A stretch of DNA of 64,000 nt. It comes from Leifsonia shinshuensis. GTDB lineage: Bacteria > Actinomycetota > Actinomycetes > Actinomycetales > Microbacteriaceae. The notes under the pieces are model-generated. The model was not told where the DNA came from. It ran no database searches and saw only the letters and a list, made by a program, of their open reading frames with translations. Each line of letters starts with the position of its first letter. The stretch's first letter is position 1. The DNA lies in the NCBI RefSeq assembly GCF_022606355.1, contig NZ_JAHHZQ010000002.1:558001-622000 (forward strand), in the 5' to 3' direction. This document shows positions 40,679-48,565 of the stretch, piece after piece. The translations under genes were made by a program, and so were the position numbers.

Positions 40679-41128
40679 ATGGCCGCAACCGTCGTCGTCG
40701 AGCGCACCGAAACCATCCATGCGCCCCGGGAGGCCGTGCTGCCGCTCGTCGCGGAGCTCCCGAAGTGGATCGAGTGGTCGCCGTGGGAGGGCACCGACCC
40801 GGCGATGAGCCGCGAGTACACGGGCACGCCCGGCGCCGTCGGCTCCACCTACAGCTGGAACGGCAACCGCAAGGCCGGAGCCGGCAGCATGCGCATCGAG
40901 GATGTGCAGGACGACGGGGTGGGCATCGATCTGGTCTTCACGCGCCCGTTCCGGTCGCACAGCCTCATCCGCTTCTCGCTCACGGACGAGGGTGAAGGCA
41001 CCCGGGTCATCTGGAGGATGGAGAGCCCCAAGACGTTCTTCAGCCGGTTCTTCAACCTCGACCGGCTCGTCGGCGGCGACTTCGAGAAGGGGCTGCGACA
41101 GCTGCGGCAGGTCGCGGAAGACCGCTAG
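40679..41128 (+). CDS. SRPBCC (START/polyketide-cyclase-like) protein
   Basis: A 149-aa SRPBCC-fold protein: VERTETIHAPREAVLPLVAE, KWIEWSPWEGTDPAM, and GEGTRVIWRMESPKTFFSRF. The fold binds hydrophobic ligands; function unknown. Divergent from the exonuclease gene. TAAGGT (40667-40672) ends 6 nt before ATG 40679. Confidence 0.82.
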   Translation: MAATVVVERTETIHAPREAVLPLVAELPKWIEWSPWEGTDPAMSREYTGTPGAVGSTYSWNGNRKAGAGSMRIEDVQDDGVGIDLVFTRPFRSHSLIRFSLTDEGEGTRVIWRMESPKTFFSRFFNLDRLVGGDFEKGLRQLRQVAEDR

Positions 41129-41133
41129 CGCCC

Positions 41134-41178
41134 GCCGCTCGGTGTGCTGCCGCTCGGCACGCCGCCGCTCAGTTCGGC
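41134..41178. repeat. Three degenerate 15-bp tandem units over a stop codon
   Basis: Units start GCCGCTCGGTGTGCT (41134), GCCGCTCGGCACGCC (41149) and GCCGCTCAGTTCGGC (41164). The TGA of the SnoaL-like gene (41169-41171, minus strand) is in the third unit. Confidence 0.6.
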
Positions 41179-41528
41179 AGGTACGTCCCGTGTCCGCGGC
41201 TCACCAGCTCGCCGTCGAACTCGAGCACTTCGCAGACGACTCCTCCGCTCTGATTGCGGTAGCGGATGACGATCGTGCTCGTGCCGACGTAATGCTCGAG
41301 CACCTCGAACCGGAGGTCGGGCACGGCGGCCAGCCCCGCGGTCCAGTACACGCGCAGGGCGTCCTTGCCGTGTGCGACGCCCTCGCTACCGGGCAGGAAC
41401 CGCTCCGCGAGCGGTGACGAGAAGACGACGCCGTCGGTGTAGTGGGCCAGCAGGGCGTCCAGGTCGTGCGCGTTCCAGTCCGCGACCCACTGATCGACGA
41501 AGCGGCGTGCGAAGTCTGCGCTGATCAT
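41169..41528 (-). CDS. SnoaL-like / NTF2-fold protein
   Basis: A 119-aa NTF2-like protein: FVDQWVADWNAHDLDALLAH, the SnoaL-type start, then VVFSSPLAERFLPGSEGVAH. May be a ketosteroid-isomerase-like enzyme or a binding protein. ATG 41528 chosen; the frame is open further upstream through the NUDIX gene. Confidence 0.82.
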   Translation of the reverse strand: MISADFARRFVDQWVADWNAHDLDALLAHYTDGVVFSSPLAERFLPGSEGVAHGKDALRVYWTAGLAAVPDLRFEVLEHYVGTSTIVIRYRNQSGGVVCEVLEFDGELVSRGHGTYLPN

Positions 41529-41582
41529 CCCCACAGCATGGCATCGCGAGTGGGCATCGCGCGCGGTCAGTAGCGTGGGGGG

Positions 41583-41987
41583 ATGACGTTGCCTCCCCTG
41601 CTGGTGTCGGCCGTCGCGCTCGTGCGCGACCGACGGGTGCTCATGGTGACCGCTCGGGGCCGGGATGTGCACTACATGCCGGGCGGCAAGATCGACGCAG
41701 GCGAGACGGCCGTGCAGGCCGCGGCCAGGGAGGCCCGAGAAGAGGTCTCGCTGGTCCTCGACCCCGCCGGGCTGGTCGAGCTGTTCGAGGTGCGCACGCA
41801 GGCGCACGGCGAGCCGGACGGCAGGATGGTGCACATGACCGTGTTCCGGGCGCAGACCGACGCCGAGCCCGAGCCCTCGGCCGAGGTGGGCGCCATCCAC
41901 TGGGTCACCACCGCGGACGCCGAGCGCTGCCCGCCCGCCGGCCGTGCGGTCCTGGAGCGCCTGGCGGCCCTCGACCTCATCGACTGA
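41583..41987 (+). CDS. NUDIX hydrolase
   Basis: A 134-aa protein with a complete NUDIX box, GGKIDAGETAVQAAAREARE followed by EVSL. Substrate unknown; MutT-like size. TAGCGT (41571-41576) ends 6 nt before ATG 41583. Its 3' end is followed at once by family B hairpin B3. Confidence 0.9.
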   Translation: MTLPPLLVSAVALVRDRRVLMVTARGRDVHYMPGGKIDAGETAVQAAAREAREEVSLVLDPAGLVELFEVRTQAHGEPDGRMVHMTVFRAQTDAEPEPSAEVGAIHWVTTADAERCPPAGRAVLERLAALDLID

Positions 41988-41994
41988 ACGGCTT

Positions 41995-42054
41995 CGAGGG
42001 GCACGTAAGCGCCCCTAAGCCCCCGGGATAGGGGCGCTTGCGTGCCCCTCGGCG
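41995..42054. repeat. Family B palindrome copy B3, partly encoding the MarR C-terminus
   Basis: Left arm CGAGGGGCACGTAAGCGCCC and right arm AGGGGCGCTTGCGTGCCCCT pair around TAAGCCCCCGGGAT. From 42015 on it lies inside the MarR reading frame (minus strand), giving the final residues AEGHASAPIPGA. Confidence 0.9.
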
Positions 42055-42548
42055 GTCTGCACGATGCTCGCGCAGGCGTCGGACGGACGACGCGCCGGAT
42101 CGATCGCCCCGACGAGGGCGGCCGAGATGTCGGCGAGCTGCTCGACCTGCTCAGGGCGAAGCGCTCCGAGGATGCGCTCGCGGACGGTCTCGAGGTGCCC
42201 GGGTGCTGCCTCCGCGACGACGGCGGCGCCCGCCTCGGTGAGCACGGCGTTGGTGGCGCGGCCGTCCTCCTCGCAGGGCATCCGGCGCACGAGGTCGCGG
42301 GCTTCGAGCCGTGTGATCACATGGCTCAACCGCGAGACGGAGGCGTTCGTCGCGGTCGCCAGCGCACTGAGCCGCATGCGGTGATTCGGCTCCTCGGCGA
42401 GCCGCGAGAGCACGAAGTACTCGTAGTGGGTCGAGGCGGCGTCGCGGGCGAGCTGGCCGTCGAGTACGGGCGGCAGAAGCTGGGTGAGCGCGACGAGCCC
42501 GAGCCAGGCGTCGCGTTCGCGGCCGGCGAGGTCCTCGTTCGTGCTCAT
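42015..42548 (-). CDS. MarR-family transcriptional regulator
   Basis: 177 residues with the MarR winged helix: MRLSALATATNASVSRLSHV as recognition region and RRMPCEEDGRATNAVLTEAG as wing. The C-terminal twelve residues come from a family B palindrome. It is divergent from an NADP-binding oxidoreductase with a paired palindrome between them, the classic layout for autoregulation and control of the neighbour. TAGAAT on the minus strand (42556-42561) ends 7 nt before ATG 42548, supporting this start over 42557. Confidence 0.9.
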   Translation of the reverse strand: MSTNEDLAGRERDAWLGLVALTQLLPPVLDGQLARDAASTHYEYFVLSRLAEEPNHRMRLSALATATNASVSRLSHVITRLEARDLVRRMPCEEDGRATNAVLTEAGAAVVAEAAPGHLETVRERILGALRPEQVEQLADISAALVGAIDPARRPSDACASIVQTAEGHASAPIPGA

Positions 42549-42570
42549 GGAGAGCATTCTACCCGATTAC

Positions 42571-42615
42571 TTGACGCTTCAACCAACTGGGGTTATCGTT
42601 TAGTTGAAGCGTCAA
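42571..42615. promoter_or_regulatory. Paired MarR operator and divergent promoters
   Basis: TTGACGCTTCAAC (42571-42583) and GTTGAAGCGTCAA (42603-42615) are exact inverted copies, 32 bp centre to centre; each half is itself TTGA-N4-TCAA. For the plus strand, TTGACG (42571) and TATCGT (42594-42599) form a promoter with a 17-bp spacer, so one operator covers the -35 and the other the start point. Confidence 0.8.
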
Positions 42616-42662
42616 CAAAAGTTGGCGCGGACCCCCAGAACCTCGAGAAGGAGAACAGGCTC

Positions 42663-43232
42663 ATGACCACGGTCAGCATCATCGGAAACGGCAACATGGC
42701 GAAGGCGATCGGCGGAGTCGTCGCCGCGGGTGGCAGCACCGTGCAGTACCTCGGTCGCGACGGCGGCACGGTGGACGGATCGATCGTCGTGCTCGCGGTG
42801 CCGTACCCCGAGGTGGACGCCGTGCTCGCGACCTACGGCGCTCAGCTCGCGGGCAAGGCCGTCGTCGACATCACCAACCCGGTCGACTTCGCGACCTTCG
42901 ACGGCCTGACCGTTCCCTCCGACTCGTCGGCCGCCGCCGTGATCGCGGCCGCGCTGCCCGAATCGACCGTGCTCAAGGCCTTCAACACGACCTTCGCCGC
43001 GACGCTCGCCACCGGAAAGGTCGGGGCGGAGACCACCACGGTGCTCATCGCCGGCGACGACGACGCGGCCAAAGCCGAGCTCGGCGGCCTGGTGCGGGCG
43101 GGCGGCCTGAACGCCGTGGACGCCGGCTCCCTCCGCCGCGCCCGCGAGCTCGAAGCCCTCGGCTTCCTGCAGATCTCGCTCGCCGCGGCCGAGCGTGTCT
43201 CCTGGACCGGAGGCTTCGCGGTCGTCGCGTAA
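42663..43232 (+). CDS. NADP-binding oxidoreductase, F420-dependent NADP reductase-like
   Basis: A 189-aa protein with MTTVSIIGNGNMAKAIGGVV as Rossmann motif and VDITNPVDFATFDGLTVP plus VLKAFNTTFAATLATGKVGA, typical of the NADPH:F420 reductase-like (NAD_binding_10/F420_oxidored) family. Whether it uses F420 is open. GAGAAGGAGAA lies upstream of ATG 42663. Expected to be repressed by the divergent MarR protein. Confidence 0.88.
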   Translation: MTTVSIIGNGNMAKAIGGVVAAGGSTVQYLGRDGGTVDGSIVVLAVPYPEVDAVLATYGAQLAGKAVVDITNPVDFATFDGLTVPSDSSAAAVIAAALPESTVLKAFNTTFAATLATGKVGAETTTVLIAGDDDAAKAELGGLVRAGGLNAVDAGSLRRARELEALGFLQISLAAAERVSWTGGFAVVA

Positions 43233-43246
43233 CCCCATCCAGAACC

Positions 43247-43303
43247 CGAGGGGCACGTCGTTGTCGCTTTTCGCCCCGCGAAGCGACAACGACGTGCCCC
43301 TCG
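43247..43303. repeat. Family A palindrome copy A3
   Basis: CGAGGGGCACGTCGTTGTCG, then GCTTTTCG, and a right arm ending GACGTGCCCCTCG. Intergenic, 14 nt after the oxidoreductase stop and before the LacI-type gene. Confidence 0.92.
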
Positions 43304-43328
43304 ATGCGTGCCGGGCGGCCGTTAGGGT

Positions 43329-44336
43329 GTGGATGTGAGTGACAGCGGGCGGGCGCCGGGCGTGCGGGAGGTCGCGGCCGCTGCCGGCGTGTCACGCCAG
43401 ACCGTGTCGCGCGTGCTCAACGACCATCCCAGCATCCGCCCCGAGACGCGCGAGCGGGTGCTCGGCGCGATGGCCGACCTCAACTTCCGGCCGAACCGCG
43501 CCGCCCGCATGCTCACCACCGCGCGCTCGCGCACCATCGGCGTGCTCGCGGCCTCGGCGTCGTCGCTCTTCGGCCCGGCCTCCAGCATCGACGCGGTCGA
43601 GCAGGCCGGGCGGGAGGCCGGCTACTTCGTGACGGTCGCGCACGCGGCGTCCCTCGACCGCGCCGAGCTGACCGCCGCCATCGATCACCTCGGCGCGCAG
43701 TCCGTCGAGGGCGTCGTGGTCATCGCCCCGCAGCGGGCCGTGCAGGAGGCCATGGCCGCGCTGTCGCTGTCTGTGCCGTCCGTGGCCCTGCACGGTGCGG
43801 GGGTCGCCGGAGACGAGGGCGTGTTCGTGGACCAGTTCGAGGGTGCTCGCATCGCAACCCGCCACCTGATCGAGCGCGGACACACGCGCATCGCCCACCT
43901 GAGCGGGCCTGCGGACTGGTCGGAGGCGCGCGCCCGCCGCGAAGGGTTCGTCGCCGAGCTCTCCGCCGCCGGGCTGGAGCCGGTCGTCTCGCGGGAGGGC
44001 GACTGGACCGCCGCGTCCGGTGCGGCCATCGGCGCCGAGCTGCTCGCGGCCCGGGATGCACCCACCGCGATCTTCTCGTCGAACGACCAGATGGCGCTGG
44101 GCGTGCTGCACGCGACCCGGGTGCTCGGCCTGCGCGTGCCGGACGACCTGGCGCTCGTCGGGTTCGACGACATCCCGGAGGCCGCCTTCTTCTCGCCACC
44201 GCTGACGACCGTGCGGCAGGACTTCCCGGAGCTCGGCCGCCGCTGCATCGCGCGGCTCGTCGCCCTCATCGAGGGCCGTGAGCTCGCGTTCGCCGCGCCT
44301 GTCGCCCCGGTGCTGGTCGTCCGCGACTCCGTCTAG
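43329..44336 (+). CDS. LacI-family regulator, probable regulator of the ara operon
   Basis: 335 residues. HTH at about 10-31 (GVREVAAAAGVSRQTVSRVL) followed by the hinge and a periplasmic-binding-protein-like effector domain (GVLHATRVLGLRVPDDLALV, GFDDIPEAAFF). Located immediately upstream of araBDA on the same strand, as AraR-type LacI regulators are in other actinobacteria; a TGTGACCGGTCACA palindrome before araB is its likely site. Start GTG 43329 or GTG 43335. Confidence 0.88.
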   Translation: MDVSDSGRAPGVREVAAAAGVSRQTVSRVLNDHPSIRPETRERVLGAMADLNFRPNRAARMLTTARSRTIGVLAASASSLFGPASSIDAVEQAGREAGYFVTVAHAASLDRAELTAAIDHLGAQSVEGVVVIAPQRAVQEAMAALSLSVPSVALHGAGVAGDEGVFVDQFEGARIATRHLIERGHTRIAHLSGPADWSEARARREGFVAELSAAGLEPVVSREGDWTAASGAAIGAELLAARDAPTAIFSSNDQMALGVLHATRVLGLRVPDDLALVGFDDIPEAAFFSPPLTTVRQDFPELGRRCIARLVALIEGRELAFAAPVAPVLVVRDSV

Positions 44337-44352
44337 CGCGGCGGCGGGCGAT

Positions 44353-44410
44353 CGAAGGGCACCCAAGCGCCCCTTCCCGGGCGTTTTAGGGGCATTTGGG
44401 TGCCCTTCGG
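44353..44410. repeat. Family B palindrome copy B4
   Basis: Left arm CGAAGGGCACCCAAGCGCCC, right arm GGGGCATTTGGGTGCCCTTC followed by GG. Lies between the LacI-type gene and the araB promoter. Confidence 0.88.
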
Positions 44411-44443
44411 CAGCGGTGGGTGTCCGGGTGGAGGGGGTGCGTG

Positions 44444-44474
44444 TATGCTCGACGCAGCAATGTGACCGGTCACA
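44444..44474 (+). promoter_or_regulatory. araB promoter with LacI-type operator
   Basis: TATGCT (44444-44449) as -10 is followed by the perfect 14-bp palindrome TGTGACCGGTCACA (44461-44474), placed just after the expected start point, where a bound LacI-family protein would block transcription. GGGAG follows as ribosome site before ATG 44493. Confidence 0.75.
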
Positions 44475-44492
44475 AGGGAGTGGGAGAGAACC

Positions 44493-46172
44493 ATGGCAGC
44501 CGACACCTCGGCCACCGAGGCCAGCGCCGCACAGGCCGGCGCACGCGCCGGCGCCGCCCTCCGCTCCGGCCGCACCGCGCTCGGCATCGAGCTCGGCTCC
44601 ACCCGCATCAAGGCCTGCCTGGTCGACGCCGACGACCCGGCCTCCGTGCTCGCCGTCGGCTCGCATCACTGGGAGAACGAGTTCGCCGACCGGCAGTGGA
44701 CCTACTCGCTCGACGCGGTCTGGTCCGGCGTGCAAGCGGCCTACGCCGACCTTCTCGCCGACGTCGAGCGCCGTCACGGCGCCCGCCCGCAGACGTTCGC
44801 CGCGATCGGCGTCTCCGCGATGATGCACGGCTACCTCGCGCTCGACGCCGACGGCGAGCTGCTCGTGCCGTTCCGCACCTGGCGCAACACCACGACCGGC
44901 GCCGCGAGCGCCGAGCTGACCGCGCTGTTCGGCGTCAACATCCCGCTGCGCTGGTCGATCGCGCACCTCCACCAGGCGGTCGTCGACGGTGAGCCGCATC
45001 TCGCCAGGCTCGACTCGATCACCACGCTCGCCGGCTACGTGCACAGAAGGCTCACCGGCCGCCACGTGCTCGGGGTGGGCGACGCGTCGGGGATGTTCCC
45101 CATCGACCAGGCGACCGCCACCTACGATGCCGACCTCGTCGCCCGCTACGACGCCCTCGCGGCGACCCGCGCCGAGATCCCCCCGCTCGCCCATCTCCTC
45201 CCTGAGGTGCTGGTCGCCGGTCGCCCCGCAGGCGAGCTCACCGCCGAGGGTGCCACGCTGCTCGACCCGACGGGGGCGCTCCGGCCCGGCGCGCCGCTCT
45301 GCCCTCCGGAGGGCGACGCGGGCACCGGCATGGTCGCGACGAACTCGGTCGCGCCGCGCACCGGCAACGTCAGCGCGGGCACGAGCATCTTCGCCATGGT
45401 CGTGCTGGAGCGGCCGTTGGAGCACGTGCACCACGAGCTCGACCTGGTCACCACACCGGCCGGCGACCCGGTCGCGATGGTGCACTGCAACAACGGCGCG
45501 AGCGAGCTCTCCGCCTGGGCGTCGCTGTTCGGGAGGTTCGCGGAGGCCGCGGGAACACCGGTCGCCCCGGATGCGGTCTTCGACACGCTGCTGCGCGAGG
45601 CGCTCAGCGGCGAGGCCGACGCGGGAGGCCTCCTCGCCTACAACTACCTCGCCGGCGAGCCGATCACGGGCCTCGACGAAGGGCGCCCGTTGGTCGTCCG
45701 CACGCCGGACAGCCGCCTGACCCTGGGCAACTTCGTGCGCGCCCAGCTCTACGGCGTGTTCGGCACGTTGGCGCTCGGGATGCGCGTGCTCGACGGCGAG
45801 GGCGTGGCGCTCGACCGGATGTTCGCGCACGGCGGCCTGTTCCGCACCGCGGGGGTCGCCCAGCGCTTCCTGGCCGGAGCCCTGGATGCCCCGGTCTCAG
45901 TCGCGCAGACCGCGTCGGAGGGCGGAGCGTGGGGCATCGCGGTGCTCGCGGCCTACCTGGACCACGCAGCCGGCGGCCGTGACGACGGCGCGGCCGACGG
46001 CCTGGGCGCCTACCTCCAGCGCGACGTCTTCGGCGGGTTCGTCTTCGATACGACGGAGCCGGAGCCCGACGACGTCGCCGGGTTCGCCGCCCACCTCGAC
46101 CGCTACCGCGACGGGCTGGCCGCTGAGCGCGCTGCCGTCGCCTCGATCGCCCTGAAGGGAGCCGCGCGATGA
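44493..46172 (+). CDS. araB: FGGY-family ribulokinase
   Basis: A 559-aa FGGY carbohydrate kinase phosphorylating L-ribulose in the L-arabinose pathway, named from its place beside araD and ara[21 protein letters not shown] is the phosphate-binding start, [20 protein letters not shown] the adenosine region, and [20 protein letters not shown] the second FGGY signature. An Ala-rich N-terminal extension of about 25 residues precedes the fold. Sequence alone would also allow xylulokinase. Stop overlaps araD by 4 nt. Confidence 0.88.
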   Translation: MAADTSATEASAAQAGARAGAALRSGRTALGIELGSTRIKACLVDADDPASVLAVGSHHWENEFADRQWTYSLDAVWSGVQAAYADLLADVERRHGARPQTFAAIGVSAMMHGYLALDADGELLVPFRTWRNTTTGAASAELTALFGVNIPLRWSIAHLHQAVVDGEPHLARLDSITTLAGYVHRRLTGRHVLGVGDASGMFPIDQATATYDADLVARYDALAATRAEIPPLAHLLPEVLVAGRPAGELTAEGATLLDPTGALRPGAPLCPPEGDAGTGMVATNSVAPRTGNVSAGTSIFAMVVLERPLEHVHHELDLVTTPAGDPVAMVHCNNGASELSAWASLFGRFAEAAGTPVAPDAVFDTLLREALSGEADAGGLLAYNYLAGEPITGLDEGRPLVVRTPDSRLTLGNFVRAQLYGVFGTLALGMRVLDGEGVALDRMFAHGGLFRTAGVAQRFLAGALDAPVSVAQTASEGGAWGIAVLAAYLDHAAGGRDDGAADGLGAYLQRDVFGGFVFDTTEPEPDDVAGFAAHLDRYRDGLAAERAAVASIALKGAAR

Positions 46173-46873
46173 CCTCAGAGCTGGAGACCGCCGCGGTCCG
46201 CCACGTCCGCGAGCGGGTCGCCGCGCTGCACGCCGAACTCGTGCGCTACGGCCTCGTCGTCTGGACCGGCGGCAACGTGTCAGGACGCGTTCCCGGCGCC
46301 GACCTCTTCGTCATCAAGCCGAGCGGCGTCGACTACGACGACCTCGCGCCGGAGAACATGATCCTCTGCACGCTCGACGGCGTGGTGGTGCCCGGCTCGC
46401 TCGGCTCCGAGCGCTCGCCGTCCAGCGACACCGCCGCGCACGCGTACGTCTACCGCAACCTCCCGGAGGTCGGCGGCGTCGTGCACACCCACTCCACCTA
46501 CGCGACGGCGTGGGCGGCGCGCGCAGAGGCCATCCCGTGCGTCATCACGGCGATGGCCGACGAGTTCGGCGGGGAGATCCCGGTCGGGCCGTTCGCGATC
46601 ATCGGCGACGACTCCATCGGCCGCGGCATCGTCCAGACCCTGAACGGCCACCGCAGCCGCGCGGTGCTGATGCAGAACCACGGTGTCTTCACGATCGGCC
46701 GCGACGCCCGCGACGCGGTCAAGGCCGCGGTGATGGCGGAGGACGTGGCCCGTACCGTGCACATCGCCCGGCAGGGCGGCCCGCTCGTCCCGATTCCGCC
46801 GGAGGCCGTGGACCGCCTCTTCGACCGCTACCAGAACGTCTACGGACAGAACCCGGAAGGAACCCTCGCCTGA
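46169..46873 (+). CDS. araD: L-ribulose-5-phosphate 4-epimerase
   Basis: A 234-aa class II aldolase-family epimerase converting L-ribulose-5-P to D-xylulose-5-[21 protein letters not shown] and [15 protein letters not shown] supply phosphate and Zn ligands (His-x-His); [20 protein letters not shown] gives the third His. Translationally coupled to araB (ATGA) and to araA (TGATG). Confidence 0.93.
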   Translation: MTSELETAAVRHVRERVAALHAELVRYGLVVWTGGNVSGRVPGADLFVIKPSGVDYDDLAPENMILCTLDGVVVPGSLGSERSPSSDTAAHAYVYRNLPEVGGVVHTHSTYATAWAARAEAIPCVITAMADEFGGEIPVGPFAIIGDDSIGRGIVQTLNGHRSRAVLMQNHGVFTIGRDARDAVKAAVMAEDVARTVHIARQGGPLVPIPPEAVDRLFDRYQNVYGQNPEGTLA

Positions 46874-48405
46874 TGCCGAAGCTCACCGCCTCCCCGAACT
46901 CGAACGGGCTCGACGGCTACGAGGTCTGGTTCCTCACCGGCAGCCAGCACCTCTACGGCCCGGAGACGCTCGCCCAGGTCGCCGAGCAGTCGCGCGCGAT
47001 CGCCGACCGGCTGGCCGCGTCGTCCGATGTGCCGGTGCGCGTGGTCTGGAAGCCCGTTCTCACCGACTCGGCCGCGATCCGCCGCACGGCGCTGGAGGCC
47101 AACGCCGACGACGCCGTCATCGGCCTGGTCGCGTGGATGCACACCTTCAGCCCGGCCAAGATGTGGATCGCCGGCCTCGACGCCCTCCAGAAGCCGCTGC
47201 TGCATTTCCACACGCAGGCGAACGTCGAGCTGCCGTGGGGCGAGATCGACTTCGACTTCATGAACCTCAACCAGGCCGCGCACGGCGACCGCGAGTTCGG
47301 CTACATCCAGACGCGCCTCGGGGTGCCGCGCACGACCGTCGTCGGGCACGTCAGCAGCCCGGCCGTGACGCAACGCATCGGCACCTGGACGCGCGCCGCG
47401 GCAGGGTGGGCCGCGACGCGCTCGCTCAAGCTGGCGCGCTTCGGCGACAACATGCGGTTCGTGGCCGTCACGGAGGGCGACAAGACGGAGGCCGAGCTGC
47501 GGTTCGGCGTGCAGGTGAACACCTGGGGCGTCACCGAGCTGGCCGACGCCGTCGCCGCGGCCGCGTCCTCCGACGTCGACGCGCTCGTCGCCGAGTACGA
47601 AGAGCTGTACGACGTCGTCCCCGAGCTCCGCCGCGGCGGCGACCGTCACCAGTCGCTGCGCGACGGCGCCGCCATCGAACTGGGGCTGCGCTCGTTCCTC
47701 GAGGAGGGCGGCTTCGGCGCCTTCACGACGAGCTTCGAAGACCTCGGCGCTCTGAAGCAGCTGCCCGGCCTGGCCGTGCAGCGCCTGATGGCCGAGGGCT
47801 ACGGCTTCGGCGCGGAGGGCGACTGGAAGACCGCGATCCTGGTGCGCGCGGCGAACGTCATGGGCGCGGGTCTCCCGGGCGGCGCCTCGCTGATGGAGGA
47901 CTACACCTACGACCTGACGCCGGGCGACGAGCGCATCCTCGGCGCGCACATGCTGGAGGTCGCGCCCTCGCTCACGTCCGCGAAGCCGAGCCTCGAGGTC
48001 CACCCGCTCGGCATCGGCGGCAAGGACGACCCGGTGCGCCTGGTCTTCACGGCCGACCCCGGCCCCGCCGTGGTGGTGGCGCTCTCGGACCTGCGAGACC
48101 GGTTCCGGCTCGTCGCCAACGTCGTGGAGGTCGTGGAGCCGTCGGCTCCGCTGCCGAAGCTCCCGGTCGGGCGCGCCGTGTGGAAGCCGGCTCCCGACTT
48201 CACCACGTCGGCGACCGCGTGGCTGGAGGCCGGCGCCGCCCACCACACGGTGATGAGCACGGCCGTCGGCATCCAGGCGTTCGAGGACTACGCCAGGATG
48301 GCCCGCACCGAGCTGCTCGTCATCGACGACGACACGACGCTGCGTGCGTTCTCCCGCGAGCTCGACTGGAACGCCGCCTACCAGCGCCTCGCACGCGGCA
48401 TCTAG
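46873..48405 (+). CDS. araA: L-arabinose isomerase
   Basis: A 510-aa AraA converting L-arabinose to L-ribulose. [54 protein letters not shown] and [20 protein letters not shown] are standard family blocks with metal-binding Glu and His residues. ATG 46873 shares one base with the araD stop. The order araB-araD-araA after a LacI-type gene matches other actinobacterial arabinose operons. Confidence 0.96.
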   Translation: MPKLTASPNSNGLDGYEVWFLTGSQHLYGPETLAQVAEQSRAIADRLAASSDVPVRVVWKPVLTDSAAIRRTALEANADDAVIGLVAWMHTFSPAKMWIAGLDALQKPLLHFHTQANVELPWGEIDFDFMNLNQAAHGDREFGYIQTRLGVPRTTVVGHVSSPAVTQRIGTWTRAAAGWAATRSLKLARFGDNMRFVAVTEGDKTEAELRFGVQVNTWGVTELADAVAAAASSDVDALVAEYEELYDVVPELRRGGDRHQSLRDGAAIELGLRSFLEEGGFGAFTTSFEDLGALKQLPGLAVQRLMAEGYGFGAEGDWKTAILVRAANVMGAGLPGGASLMEDYTYDLTPGDERILGAHMLEVAPSLTSAKPSLEVHPLGIGGKDDPVRLVFTADPGPAVVVALSDLRDRFRLVANVVEVVEPSAPLPKLPVGRAVWKPAPDFTTSATAWLEAGAAHHTVMSTAVGIQAFEDYARMARTELLVIDDDTTLRAFSRELDWNAAYQRLARGI

Positions 48406-48416
48406 CCGCCACGACT

Positions 48417-48453
48417 CCCGGCCGCCGGCATGTCATCGGCGTCGGCGGCCGGG
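48417..48453 (+). terminator. Terminator hairpin of the ara operon
   Basis: CCCGGCCGCCG and CGGCGGCCGGG pair around a 15-base loop, 12 nt after the araA stop. Confidence 0.72.
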
Positions 48454-48565
48454 TCCCGACTCCGCGCGTTCCCGTGTCAGTGTGCGCCGACCATAGGCGC
48501 CCTGCGGAGCGGCCCGTAGTATCGGATCGATCCGCACTCGCCCGGATCGGAAGCGGAGCTGCCCC

